This document shows positions 1 to 8,019 of a DNA stretch of 32,461 nucleotides, piece after piece (the stretch's first letter is position 1; the number at the start of each line of letters is the position of its first letter). The stretch is from Bacteroidaceae bacterium (GTDB lineage: Bacteria; Bacteroidota; Bacteroidia; Bacteroidales; Bacteroidaceae), in assembly GCA_017535725.1 (NCBI GenBank), contig JAFXTO010000068.1, forward strand, positions 1 to 32,461, in the 5' to 3' direction. Below the pieces are notes generated by a model. The model made no database searches. It was not told the DNA's origin and saw only the letters and a list, made by a program, of their open reading frames with translations. The position numbers were made by a program, and so were the translations under genes.

Positions 1-28
1 AGAGTTGCTGGTTAATAGTGTTAGGGTT

Positions 29-529
29 GTTGTGAATTGCTTGAAATAGTTCTCTTTGCGCCATCATAGACACCCTGTAGTCCGTTGCCAGGGTCTTTCG
101 AGCCGTTGTGAATTGCTTGAAATAGTTCTCTTTGCGCCATCATAGACACCATACTTGAGATTAATCATAATAGACTTTAAGTTGTGAATTGCTTGAAATA
201 GTTCTCTTTGCGCCATCATAGACACCGACAGAGCGGGAACCCAAACGGCAGACCCCGTTGTGAATTGCTTGAAATAGTTCTCTTTGCGCCATCATAGACA
301 CCTTCGCCGTGTTACTGATATGTTGCTCTCTCGTTGTGAATTGCTTGAAATAGTTCTCTTTGCGCCATCATAGACACCAGGCCGCGACATCGCCCGACGT
401 TCGCGTCCGTTGTGAATTGCTTGAAATAGTTCTCTTTGCGCCATCATAGACACCTCTTTCTTGAAATGCTAAATGCACCTGCTGTTGTGAATTGCTTGAA
501 ATAGTTCTCTTTGCGCCATCATAGACACC
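29..529 (+). CRISPR. Type II-C CRISPR array, 7 repeats and 6 spacers visible
   Basis: Seven identical 46-bp repeats start at 29, 105, 181, 257, 333, 409 and 484; each begins GTTGTGAATTGC and ends CATCATAGACACC. Spacers are 30, 30, 30, 30, 30 and 29 bp and all differ. Bases 1-28 fit a spacer cut by the window edge, so the array probably continues to the left. The repeat length and the GTTGTG start match type II-C arrays of Bacteroidetes. The crRNA strand is plus, because the tracrRNA anti-repeat at 6237-6255 is the reverse complement of repeat bases 2-21 (one base missing). The array is therefore transcribed toward, and convergent with, cas2. The last repeat at 484-529 is not degenerate. I cannot tell which end is the leader. 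Confidence 0.97.
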
Positions 530-600
530 TGAATATTAGCAAGATGGTAGAAGTCAAAGAGTTAGAGAACCAAACAGAATTTAAAAAAGGGTTATGATAA

Positions 601-638
601 GATAGCGGATTCTATCAATTGGTGTAGAATCCGCTATC
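601..638. terminator. Perfect 14-bp hairpin between CRISPR array and cas2
   Basis: Arms 601-614 (GATAGCGGATTCTA) and 625-638 are perfect reverse complements with a 10-nt loop. The hairpin sits 19 bp after the cas2 stop codon, in the 127-bp gap between cas2 (minus strand) and the last CRISPR repeat (crRNA on the plus strand). A run of T follows on the minus strand only after about 11 nt, and none follows on the plus strand, so it is not a textbook intrinsic terminator. Its position between two convergent transcripts makes a two-way transcript end the simplest reading. The rest of the gap (530-600) is AT-rich and could hold a leader. Confidence 0.6.
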
Positions 639-656
639 GCAAAGAAGCATCGAAGT

Positions 657-1013
657 TTAGAAGAGTTCAAGTTGCTGTCCTGGAGCTTTGGGGGCTTCTT
701 CCTTTTTACCAAAGAAGAGTTGTATTTCAGCAAATTGCTTATCTGTTATTCCCAATATGCCAACTTTGCCCTTTTCGGGTAAGAACTTATGTACCCTTTT
801 CATGTGTACATCCATATTCTCACGGCTGGCACAATGTCGAATGTAAATGGAGAATTGGAACATCGTGAAGCCGTCACCTTGTAAGTTTTTGCGGAACTGT
901 GCAGCGGCTTTTCGTTCTTTCTTTGTGTCGGTAGGAAGGTCAAAGAACACAAGTATCCACATAACACGATATTGGCTGAAACGTGATGACTCATCGGGTA
1001 ACATAGATTTCAA
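657..1013 (-). CDS. cas2: CRISPR-associated endonuclease Cas2 (type II-C)
   Basis: The 118-residue protein is the small ferredoxin-fold partner of Cas1 in the spacer-integration complex. The hallmark first strand is visible as WILVFFDLPTDTKKERK, with the conserved Asp at residue 25, followed by the usual FQFSIYIRHCASREN strand region. The length is normal for type II Cas2. The start codon lies in an ATGA overlap with the cas1 stop (1010-1013), which indicates translational coupling. A shorter start at Met4 or Met18 is possible, but the chosen N-terminus resembles that of other Bacteroidetes Cas2 proteins. The C-terminal end (KAPGQQLELF) looks like a flexible tail. Cas2 closes the cas9-cas1-cas2 operon and its 3' end faces the array. 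Confidence 0.95.
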   Translation of the reverse strand: MKSMLPDESSRFSQYRVMWILVFFDLPTDTKKERKAAAQFRKNLQGDGFTMFQFSIYIRHCASRENMDVHMKRVHKFLPEKGKVGILGITDKQFAEIQLFFGKKEEAPKAPGQQLELF

Positions 1014-1945
1014 TTCATTTGTGGATAAATGATTCGTCGGAGTTCACCGCTGAAACATTTGTAGAGTGATGCTGTGGTCTGCGATGCCGCAATCATCAGG
1101 GGACTGCGTTTACCGTCGATGGTTACGTCAAGAACCGGAATACTTAGGAGCTCAGCTTTCAGTTCACGGGTCAGTTCAGAGTAATCGGGGAACTTGTGCA
1201 TCGTCTTGATAACCAACTCGTCCACGTATGGACGGTAAGGCTCCATAATATCATCGGCCAGACAATAGGCATTGTATCTGTTATGGTGGTGGATTCCCAA
1301 AGTGGGAAGCAGTCCACTGCTTACCAGCGCGCGAGCGATGACGCCTCGAAGGATGGCATAACCATAGTTCAGTAGGTTGTTAGGAGGTTCACCTTCTCGC
1401 CCACGAACGAAATCAGGAATTGAAGGAAAGAGGTTTTTCCAGTAGAACGCCGCAGCGCGTGCTTCGAGGTTGTCGGCGTCACCGCTTCGTACTTCTTCTG
1501 CCCATACCCGCATACATCTTGTTTCTGTTTCCGTGTAATGGCGCAGAATGACTTCCTGATTTGCTATCTTCTGTTTGATGGTCTGCTGCCAAAGTTGTTT
1601 ACGCAGTGGCAGGGATGCATCCAGTTGGTCACGGAAACGTTCGTTCTGCACGGTATTACCATAAAGCGGTAACATTAAGCCAACTGGCATACTTCGGCAG
1701 TCGCAGGTGATAACGGCAACATTGTTTTCCAACAAGGCTTCCATTGCTCCCGTCGTAATGGTAATGCGTCGATTGTCGAGCACCACAACCCCAATATCCT
1801 CTATCGGGATGGTGCGCTCGTTCATTTTCTTGAACTCAGGCGTCACGGTGTCATTCTTCTCTATATCTGGGATTTGGATGATAAGTTGCGCATTCCTAAG
1901 ACTAAGATAGGCGGGATTGGAGAAACAGAGTGTTTTCTTGATCAT
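1010..1945 (-). CDS. cas1: CRISPR-associated endonuclease Cas1 (type II-C)
   Basis: This is the integrase of the adaptation complex; it inserts new spacers as a heterocomplex with Cas2. The protein has 311 residues, a usual length for type II Cas1. It opens with MIKKTLCFSNPAYLSLRNAQL, the typical Bacteroidetes type II Cas1 start. The metal-binding residues expected for the family are present: Glu161 in NLEARAAAFYW, the His cluster 219-221 in GIHHHNRYNAYCLADD, and the acidic group 231-235 before EPYRP. It begins 20 bp after the cas9 stop and overlaps cas2 by 4 nt, so the three genes form one operon. There is no csn2 or cas4 beside it, which agrees with subtype II-C. Confidence 0.97.
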   Translation of the reverse strand: MIKKTLCFSNPAYLSLRNAQLIIQIPDIEKNDTVTPEFKKMNERTIPIEDIGVVVLDNRRITITTGAMEALLENNVAVITCDCRSMPVGLMLPLYGNTVQNERFRDQLDASLPLRKQLWQQTIKQKIANQEVILRHYTETETRCMRVWAEEVRSGDADNLEARAAAFYWKNLFPSIPDFVRGREGEPPNNLLNYGYAILRGVIARALVSSGLLPTLGIHHHNRYNAYCLADDIMEPYRPYVDELVIKTMHKFPDYSELTRELKAELLSIPVLDVTIDGKRSPLMIAASQTTASLYKCFSGELRRIIYPQMN

Positions 1946-1965
1946 AAAACGTGGAGCCGGAATGA

Positions 1966-4900
1966 TTAAGTTTCTTTGGCAGGGAGGATGTCTCCGAGAT
2001 GGTTGATGCGAACTTTGACAATGTCTTCGAGTGAAGAAAGTGTTCTTATTCGCTTGAATGTATAGTTCATTAGAACATTGTTATCTTCTACCGTCGTTTC
2101 TAAATGATGCCTAAAGAAATAGTCTCTACCGCTTTCTGTCTTTGACAATTTCTGCACCCTAAACAGATGACTACTAATCTCTGCCCTATTCCTTGAATCA
2201 AATAAATCTATTGCTTGTGGGTCGAAGCCGTGCTCAATATCAGGGAATACAAAGTATTCATTTTGCTTCATTGAGAAAAGGAATGTCCACCCCTCAGTGG
2301 ATTTGTAATCTGTATCTATGACAGGTATGCCCATCGATTTACGGATAGTAGCCTCCAAGAATGAGACTGCCACATCTTGAAGATTACCTTCTGCATCGCG
2401 ATATACAGCAATGTGATGAGTGCTGGCAGTCTGCACATAATCTACAAGTCTTCTCTGTCCTTCCTCGTCTGCGATTACTTGCCCGAAGTGGTCTTTTGCC
2501 TCATGAAGCGGAATAGCACTGAGCACACCGCGGATTCTCACTCGCTTGATTTGAATGCCCTTTTCTTTGTTCAACCAAATGGGATTCTCCTCCAGATTCG
2601 AGAAAGCCTTACGGGCATCACCTCCGAATGCAGCCAAGCGTTCTTCGAGGATACGACGGATACCTACATCTATCACTTTGTCCAGTTTGAGGTCTGGGGA
2701 GATAGGTTTGCGAATGGGGTAGTAGTCTTCGAAATAGACGAGCTTGACCTTGGGAGGCAGTTGCTCTGAATGTTGGTCGTTGAGCCATACTGGATTCTTC
2801 TCTAAAGCGTTCTTCCCCGTGAAAGCCTTCTTGGGATCATCATTAAATTGCGCCAGGCGAGCAAGTATCGCCTCACGATACATTTGTTTTGCAACAAGAC
2901 GGGCTCGTTCAGGAGTCATTTTGCCATCAACTTTCACCACTTCCGTGACATAGTGGCGCGTGTGTCCGTAGATGGTTTCGTTGTGTAGTTGTCCACGTGG
3001 AGTCAATTGCACTTTCTTACGGGTTCCTTCTTTGCCCTTGGTCTTGTTGACATTCTGTGTCATCACCTTGTTCTTAACTTTGATGGAAACGAAGATGTTC
3101 GCCAAATGTCGTTTTGCTTCTGCGCGGAACTGGTCCAGAGGCATGGGAGCCTTGAACCGGAGTTTGCCCCTGCCATCACGATAGAGAGCTTTCATTTCTA
3201 TTGCATAAATACTACTGCTCCTATCGCTGCGGGCATTGAGGTTATTGAGGTATTGTATGAAAGCAGGACGTGTGAATGCAATAGTGAGCGCATCCATCGC
3301 ATGGTGTCGGTGGTCATTGCGTTTCGTCCACTCTTTGATTCGCCGAATTACGCGTCCGTCTTTGTCCTGATATGTTTCGGTGAGTCCCAGCCGGTCGTAT
3401 TTGTCCCAATTGAGCTCTTGCATAACATCCACAAGTTGCCAGTCTTCACGAAGTCGGTCGGTGACGCTTCCGACGGTAGGCACCACCTGCATAACCATAT
3501 CTTCGAGGATTTCCCGAGCCTTGCGGGCAATGTACTGCGAATTGCGCAAATCGCGGTCTATGAAATCTTCAGGGATGTCAGCTTCTCGCATGAGGAGTTT
3601 GTCATGCTTTGCCTTGCTGATAACACCTTGTTTATATAATGCATCTATTTTAGCTTTGTACTCCTTGGCAGCCTCTTCGCCCCATTTGTCTATAACGTAA
3701 TCATAGGCAGTGGCATTACTCTTGTCGATATTGATGTCTCGTGCTTCTAACGTCTTATTGGAGAAGGAATCGTCAAAAAGACGTGCTTGCGGGATGATAT
3801 GCTCAATGTCGAAATCTTTTGAGAAGAGTCGGTCTTTAGGGATATAGGTGTTGGAATACAGTGTTTTGAAACCATTCTCCTTCAGTTCCATGTAGAGGCG
3901 GTAGCGCAGGATGTCGTTACGGCTGACATGAGGAATCCCAAATTCTGTCTCAAGAATTTTCCTATATTTCTCGTTCTGTGTATTCGCCTCGTTAATGGCC
4001 TGTGTCATTGCTTCTCGCTCCTTTGCATTCTTCTTCAGTTCGCGAGCCAGTTCAATACGGATTTCGTCAGGCTTTCCATAGGTATCGCAGATAGCGTTGA
4101 CGACATTAATCATCTGGTTCAGAATCTTCTCAACAACAGGATTGCGGAGAGCATTCCGAGGAAGGAGTTCCAGATGGTCAACATAAGTTCGCGTCTCCAG
4201 TTCTTCCTTGGTTCGCGAGCGCTCAGAATGGCGATAGCCTGCATACTGACAGGCAACGCTGTAGTCGTTGCCAGCTTTCAGGAACGGCAGAATCTTCCGC
4301 ATAGCTTTGGTGCTGAGACTTCCATAGTCTTCTTGGAAGGTGACATTTGCTAAGATCTGTGCATATTCGCGTTCGCAATGGCAGAGTTCCTGAACCTTCT
4401 GGATGAGCGATTCTGTTCCTGTCTTTGAATTGTCACCTTCATAAGAATAAAGGAGATGCCACAGGAGGTAGAGCGGTTGTTGGTCAAAGGCATGTCCTTC
4501 GAGGTCTGCATCGAAATGGAGAATAGCTTTGTTGAATCCAAGCGTATCGAAGACCTGACTGGTCACCGCCTCTATCTCGTTGGCTCGTAGTTTGCTAATG
4601 TCGTATTCATTGTGGCCTGAAAGGGTGATGATATCGAAGAACGCACGATAGAGGGCGTTCATGGTTCGATTACCCTCAACCTCTTTGTAATTAAGGTCAT
4701 ATTTCTTGGCGGCCTTACCAAACAGCAGGCTAAGGACATCGCGTTTCGAGAGTTTTTCCTTGTACATCAGTTCATGGGCAAGGAGTGCTTTCTCTTCGAG
4801 TTCGAGGAAACGTGTCTTCTCGGTAGAATAGAAAAGATTTTCACTCGCTTCTGGATACTCCACTTGCAGGTTGTTGAGAATTTGCCATATCTTGAATTCC

Positions 4901-6126
4901 TGGAACAAGGGTGAGGATTTCGGACAGACTTTGAGGCCAACGGTCTTGACACGTGTCTTTCCATCTTCGATGATTTCGACTTGTCGGTTCTCAAACGTAC
5001 ATATATCGAGCATTGCTTTTTTGCTCTTCAACGGACGCTGATAGAAAATGATGCAGTCGCGAACATTTTTCTTCAGCTCTGGAGTAAGTTCTGGATAGTA
5101 GCGGGCTTGCGTCTCCCATATCCGTTCAAATTCGTCCAAATAGTCCTGGCGGTAGAACGTCTTGTTCTTCAGACTATAATGAGGATCGGATTCTATCTTC
5201 TTAATGATATACTGTCCAATAGTTTGATGATTGAAGTACAGTTCCTTGGATCGGTCGCTGATTTCTCCGAGATAGCCACTACTGCCTGAAATAGCGCCAT
5301 TGATGTCAGCAATAACAAATGCCAGCTCTTCACGAGAGAGCTCTCTGTTGAGTGCCTCCATTCTCCAGCGATATTGTTGCAACCGACGGTCGGTTCCCTT
5401 GTTTTCGATGGTGTAAATGCCGTATTTGCCTAAGAAGATTTTTGTAGTGTTGTTTTTGGATTTCCCTTGTATTTGCCGATAGAAGTCCTCGGTAAGGATG
5501 TCGGAGTGGAATTGTTGTTGGTATTGCCAAATGGCATCGAACTCTGCAACGAGGTCAGAACGATAGAAGTCAGGAATGTATTTCTTTCCTGCGAGAAGTA
5601 GGGAATATACGTACAGCCCTGGTGTGAGGTTTTCATCCTGTAAGGTTTTGGCTATCTCCATTCCATCGATGAGACTACCCTCTTCGGTCGAATTGGCCTT
5701 GCGACTGCTTTTGTAGCCGCGTTTCTTGTTAATCATCAAAAGGATGCGGGCAAATTCGGACAAAGTAACTTTTTCTGTTACAGCCTTTGCGCGTGCTCGA
5801 AGAGTATCAAAAGTAGTTCTTGGGCCAACTTCTGTTAAAAAGGATTCATCCGTAATGATTCCTGCTTCTTTCAGAATCTTAATAAGATGACTACGGCGTA
5901 GCTTGTAACGTTGAAGATTACGTCGCATGCTCCTTTTGAGCGTGCGGTCTGCATTGGTGGTGATGCTCTTTCCTTTTTCGAAATTTGTTTGTTCATCAAC
6001 CGTCAAAGGCACAACTCTAACGCCCAGCCTGACAATAGAAGAACTTTCGTTTTCATTCTCGGCTTCATTAACCAAAGCCCAACCTATGCTTGTTGTTCCT
6101 AAATCTAATCCTAAGATACGTTTCAT
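1966..6126 (-). CDS. cas9: Type II-C CRISPR effector nuclease Cas9
   Basis: Cas9 is the RNA-guided double-strand DNA nuclease of the locus. This copy has 1386 residues, in the range of the large Bacteroidetes II-C enzymes. All catalytic parts are present: RuvC-I (ILGLDLGTTSIGWAL, Asp8); the Arg-rich bridge helix at about residues 60-80; RuvC-II (IRIELARELKK, Glu692); HNH (DIEHIIPQ, His776); and RuvC-III (HRHHAMDALTIAF, His942 and Asp945). The enzyme should therefore cut. I chose the ATG at 6124-6126 because RuvC-I starts directly there. The frame stays open 36 codons further upstream, but that stretch is non-conserved, contains the cas9 promoter box and runs into the tracrRNA promoter. cas1 and cas2 follow in the same operon. 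The PAM cannot be read from this sequence. Confidence 0.98.
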   Translation of the reverse strand: MKRILGLDLGTTSIGWALVNEAENENESSSIVRLGVRVVPLTVDEQTNFEKGKSITTNADRTLKRSMRRNLQRYKLRRSHLIKILKEAGIITDESFLTEVGPRTTFDTLRARAKAVTEKVTLSEFARILLMINKKRGYKSSRKANSTEEGSLIDGMEIAKTLQDENLTPGLYVYSLLLAGKKYIPDFYRSDLVAEFDAIWQYQQQFHSDILTEDFYRQIQGKSKNNTTKIFLGKYGIYTIENKGTDRRLQQYRWRMEALNRELSREELAFVIADINGAISGSSGYLGEISDRSKELYFNHQTIGQYIIKKIESDPHYSLKNKTFYRQDYLDEFERIWETQARYYPELTPELKKNVRDCIIFYQRPLKSKKAMLDICTFENRQVEIIEDGKTRVKTVGLKVCPKSSPLFQEFKIWQILNNLQVEYPEASENLFYSTEKTRFLELEEKALLAHELMYKEKLSKRDVLSLLFGKAAKKYDLNYKEVEGNRTMNALYRAFFDIITLSGHNEYDISKLRANEIEAVTSQVFDTLGFNKAILHFDADLEGHAFDQQPLYLLWHLLYSYEGDNSKTGTESLIQKVQELCHCEREYAQILANVTFQEDYGSLSTKAMRKILPFLKAGNDYSVACQYAGYRHSERSRTKEELETRTYVDHLELLPRNALRNPVVEKILNQMINVVNAICDTYGKPDEIRIELARELKKNAKEREAMTQAINEANTQNEKYRKILETEFGIPHVSRNDILRYRLYMELKENGFKTLYSNTYIPKDRLFSKDFDIEHIIPQARLFDDSFSNKTLEARDINIDKSNATAYDYVIDKWGEEAAKEYKAKIDALYKQGVISKAKHDKLLMREADIPEDFIDRDLRNSQYIARKAREILEDMVMQVVPTVGSVTDRLREDWQLVDVMQELNWDKYDRLGLTETYQDKDGRVIRRIKEWTKRNDHRHHAMDALTIAFTRPAFIQYLNNLNARSDRSSSIYAIEMKALYRDGRGKLRFKAPMPLDQFRAEAKRHLANIFVSIKVKNKVMTQNVNKTKGKEGTRKKVQLTPRGQLHNETIYGHTRHYVTEVVKVDGKMTPERARLVAKQMYREAILARLAQFNDDPKKAFTGKNALEKNPVWLNDQHSEQLPPKVKLVYFEDYYPIRKPISPDLKLDKVIDVGIRRILEERLAAFGGDARKAFSNLEENPIWLNKEKGIQIKRVRIRGVLSAIPLHEAKDHFGQVIADEEGQRRLVDYVQTASTHHIAVYRDAEGNLQDVAVSFLEATIRKSMGIPVIDTDYKSTEGWTFLFSMKQNEYFVFPDIEHGFDPQAIDLFDSRNRAEISSHLFRVQKLSKTESGRDYFFRHHLETTVEDNNVLMNYTFKRIRTLSSLEDIVKVRINHLGDILPAKET

Positions 6127-6151
6127 AAGGCAAATTCTGTAATTTTTGCTG

Positions 6152-6159
6152 CAAAAATA
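6152..6159 (-). promoter_or_regulatory. Probable cas9 operon -7 box
   Basis: The minus strand reads TATTTTTG, an exact match to the Bacteroidetes -7 consensus TAnnTTTG. It would start transcription about 19 nt before the cas9 ATG. No clear TTTG is visible at the -33 position, so the promoter may be weak or regulated. Confidence 0.5.
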
Positions 6160-6199
6160 GGCAAAAGAATCTGTTTCTAAGAAGAAAAAGCGGAAAAAG

Positions 6200-6231
6200 T
6201 TTGCGTAGATGGCCAAAAGGCAGTACTTTTG
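6200..6231 (+). promoter_or_regulatory. tracrRNA promoter (TTTG-N20-TACTTTTG)
   Basis: The -33 box TTTG at 6200-6203 and the -7 box TACTTTTG at 6224-6231 are separated by 20 bp, matching the Bacteroidetes sigma-ABfr promoter pattern exactly. The predicted start, about 6-8 nt after the -7 box, falls at 6237-6239, which is where complementarity to the CRISPR repeat begins. Confidence 0.8.
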
Positions 6232-6236
6232 CAATG

Positions 6237-6316
6237 CTATTTCAGCAATTCACAATAAGGATTATTCCGTTGTGAAAACATTCAGGTTGCCCTCGTCCTC
6301 TAACGGGGGCATTTTT
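6237..6316 (+). ncRNA. tracrRNA of the type II-C system
   Basis: This RNA of about 80 nt base-pairs with the crRNA repeat and is held by Cas9. The anti-repeat at 6237-6255 (CTATTTCAGCAATTCACAA) is the reverse complement of the first part of the CRISPR repeat with a single missing base, giving a duplex of about 19 bp with one bulge; the next base, T6256, can wobble-pair with repeat G1. It is followed by ACAATAAGG, the same motif that follows the anti-repeat in Neisseria II-C tracrRNA, then a small GGA/TCC hairpin (6259-6268) and a terminal hairpin with a T run. A consensus promoter lies just upstream. The gene is divergent from cas9 and on the same strand as the crRNAs. The ends are inferred from promoter and terminator, not from transcript data. 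Confidence 0.9.
6288..6316 (+). terminator. Intrinsic terminator of tracrRNA
   Basis: TGCCCTCG at 6288-6295 pairs with CGGGGGCA at 6304-6311 (8 bp, one G-T wobble) across an 8-nt loop and is followed at once by five T. In II-C systems this hairpin also forms the 3' end of the mature tracrRNA. Confidence 0.85.
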
Positions 6317-6319
6317 GCT

Positions 6320-6327
6320 TACCTTTG
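6320..6327 (+). promoter_or_regulatory. Probable -7 box of the M6 protease gene
   Basis: TACCTTTG matches TAnnTTTG and lies 39 bp before the protease ATG, only three bases after the T run of the tracrRNA terminator. The expected -33 position falls in the terminator hairpin and shows no TTTG. Confidence 0.45.
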
Positions 6328-6366
6328 CCACGTCATTGAAGATGAATCGCCAAATAAAGCAGACAA

Positions 6367-7956
6367 ATGAATAAGATTTTGATTTTAGCAGTAGCTGCGA
6401 TGATGACTGCTTTGAATGTGAAGGGGCAGTCGAAGGAAGACTTATCGGCAGATGAAGGAGTGATACAACTGCGTGGATGTAGGAGGGGAACACCGAACCC
6501 TCGGTTTGCTCCCCGCCGAGCGCAATTGCTCACCAACGACGAGCCTACCGACATCGGCAACCGCTGCCAGCTGGTGGTGCTGGCATCGTTTCAAGACCGC
6601 GACTTCAAAGAGGACCGCGATGCCACGCTGACGAAATGGGATAAGATCTTCAATGCGGAGAACTATACGGAGGACAATTATGTGGGCTCTGTTCACGACT
6701 ATTTCATGGCCCAAAGCTATGGACAATTCAATCTGCAGTTCGACCTCCAGTTTGTTGAATTGCCCGGCGAAAGCGTGAAATATTGCAGCACCAGGGATAA
6801 TGATGATAATGCGCAATACATGGTCGATGATATTGTAGATGTGTTGCAGGAGCGGGACATTGACTGGAGCCTATACGACTGGGACGGCAACGGATTTGTT
6901 GACCAACTGCTCATCATCTTTGCCGGAGAGGGGATGAATGCCACCAATGAAAGAAACACCATCTGGCCCCACCAATGGTGGCTGAGCCAGCATAAGAACT
7001 TAGTGAGCGACGACCCAGATGATTTCCGAAGCTATCGCACCATCACCAATGGCGACAAAACGTATTACATCGACTGCTATTGCTGTGTGCAGGAACATGT
7101 GAATTATAATGGTACACAGACGCCCTTTGGCACCATCTGTCACGAATACACTCACTGTTTCGGTTTTCCCGATTTCTATTATGAAAACGGTACTTTAGTA
7201 CTGAGTACATGGGACATCATGGATTACGGCTGCTATAATGACAGCGGCTTCCGTCCCTGCAGCTATTCGGCACACGAACGCATGCTGATGGGATGGCTTA
7301 CACCGGTCGAGCTCACCAGCCCAGCCTCAATTACTGATATGCCAGCCCTCTGCGATGAACCACGGGCTTATCTCATCCGTAACGATGGAGCAGAGAACGA
7401 ATACTACATCATTGAGAACCGGCAGCAACGAGGTTGGGATGAGCGTCTGCCTGGCTGTGGCATCCTCGTCTTCCACGTCGATTACGACAGGGAGGTATGG
7501 ACTGGGACACAACTAAGCGTTAACAGTGACTTGCTAAAGCGTTATCACATTTTCCCGGCCAACAACAATGCCAGAATCTACCAAGCAAAAAAATGGGCTT
7601 ACCCGTATGTCCTGCAGGATTCAATGGGCAATGACTCCATAGCCAACAACCAGCTGACGAACACATCGGCACCAGCTTCCACGCTGAACAATGTGAACGT
7701 AGATGGCGAGAAACTGATGTCGAAACCCATCACGCAGATGGCTGTCAATGCCAACGGAATGGCATCCTTTGTTTTTAACGGAGGACAAGGCACGTCCATT
7801 CATCATGAATCATTGAATGGGACAGAAGGGCAAGGCAAACAAGGCGGCAGCAATCCTGATGATGGCTGGTATCTGCTTGACGGACGCCGACTTAATGGCA
7901 AACCTGCCACCCACGGACTATATATCCATCAAGGAAAGAAAGTCTCCTGGCCTTAA
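6367..7956 (+). CDS. Secreted M6-family zinc metalloprotease
   Basis: The 529-residue protein has a signal peptide (MNKILILAVAAMMTALNVKGQ) and then a peptidase M6-like domain related to immune inhibitor A. The zinc motif is complete: HEYTHCFGFPD, with His259, Glu260, His263 and Asp269. Further M6 features are the DWDGNGFVDQLLIIFAGEG stretch before it and the STWDIMDYG segment after it (Met-turn region). The protein ends with a short domain (WYLLDGRRLNGKP...GLYIHQGKKV), the kind of C-terminal tail seen on many secreted Prevotella proteins; whether it serves type IX secretion is inference. It probably degrades extracellular proteins. It stands alone between the tracrRNA and the convergent ald gene and has its own promoter box, so a functional link to CRISPR is unlikely. 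Confidence 0.9.
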   Translation: MNKILILAVAAMMTALNVKGQSKEDLSADEGVIQLRGCRRGTPNPRFAPRRAQLLTNDEPTDIGNRCQLVVLASFQDRDFKEDRDATLTKWDKIFNAENYTEDNYVGSVHDYFMAQSYGQFNLQFDLQFVELPGESVKYCSTRDNDDNAQYMVDDIVDVLQERDIDWSLYDWDGNGFVDQLLIIFAGEGMNATNERNTIWPHQWWLSQHKNLVSDDPDDFRSYRTITNGDKTYYIDCYCCVQEHVNYNGTQTPFGTICHEYTHCFGFPDFYYENGTLVLSTWDIMDYGCYNDSGFRPCSYSAHERMLMGWLTPVELTSPASITDMPALCDEPRAYLIRNDGAENEYYIIENRQQRGWDERLPGCGILVFHVDYDREVWTGTQLSVNSDLLKRYHIFPANNNARIYQAKKWAYPYVLQDSMGNDSIANNQLTNTSAPASTLNNVNVDGEKLMSKPITQMAVNANGMASFVFNGGQGTSIHHESLNGTEGQGKQGGSNPDDGWYLLDGRRLNGKPATHGLYIHQGKKVSWP

Positions 7957-8019
7957 ATGGATGGATTGCTACCGCCTTGAGTGTGTTGCCCAATGGATTC
8001 ACACAGCGTGGGAGAGGTC

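Noticed and set aside
2989-3639. 216-codon plus-strand frame inside cas9
   Set aside because: Antisense shadow of conserved Cas9 sequence (RuvC-III and neighbours); no recognisable protein and no promoter.
6127-6234. Upstream extension of cas9 by 36 codons
   Set aside because: The RuvC-I motif begins right after the ATG at 6126; the extension is non-conserved, covers the cas9 promoter box and abuts the tracrRNA start.
1-6366. Novel effector near the CRISPR locus (the M6 protease as a CRISPR-linked protein)
   Set aside because: The protease is secreted, has its own promoter box, is on the opposite strand from the cas operon and is separated by the tracrRNA terminator; proximity alone is weak evidence.
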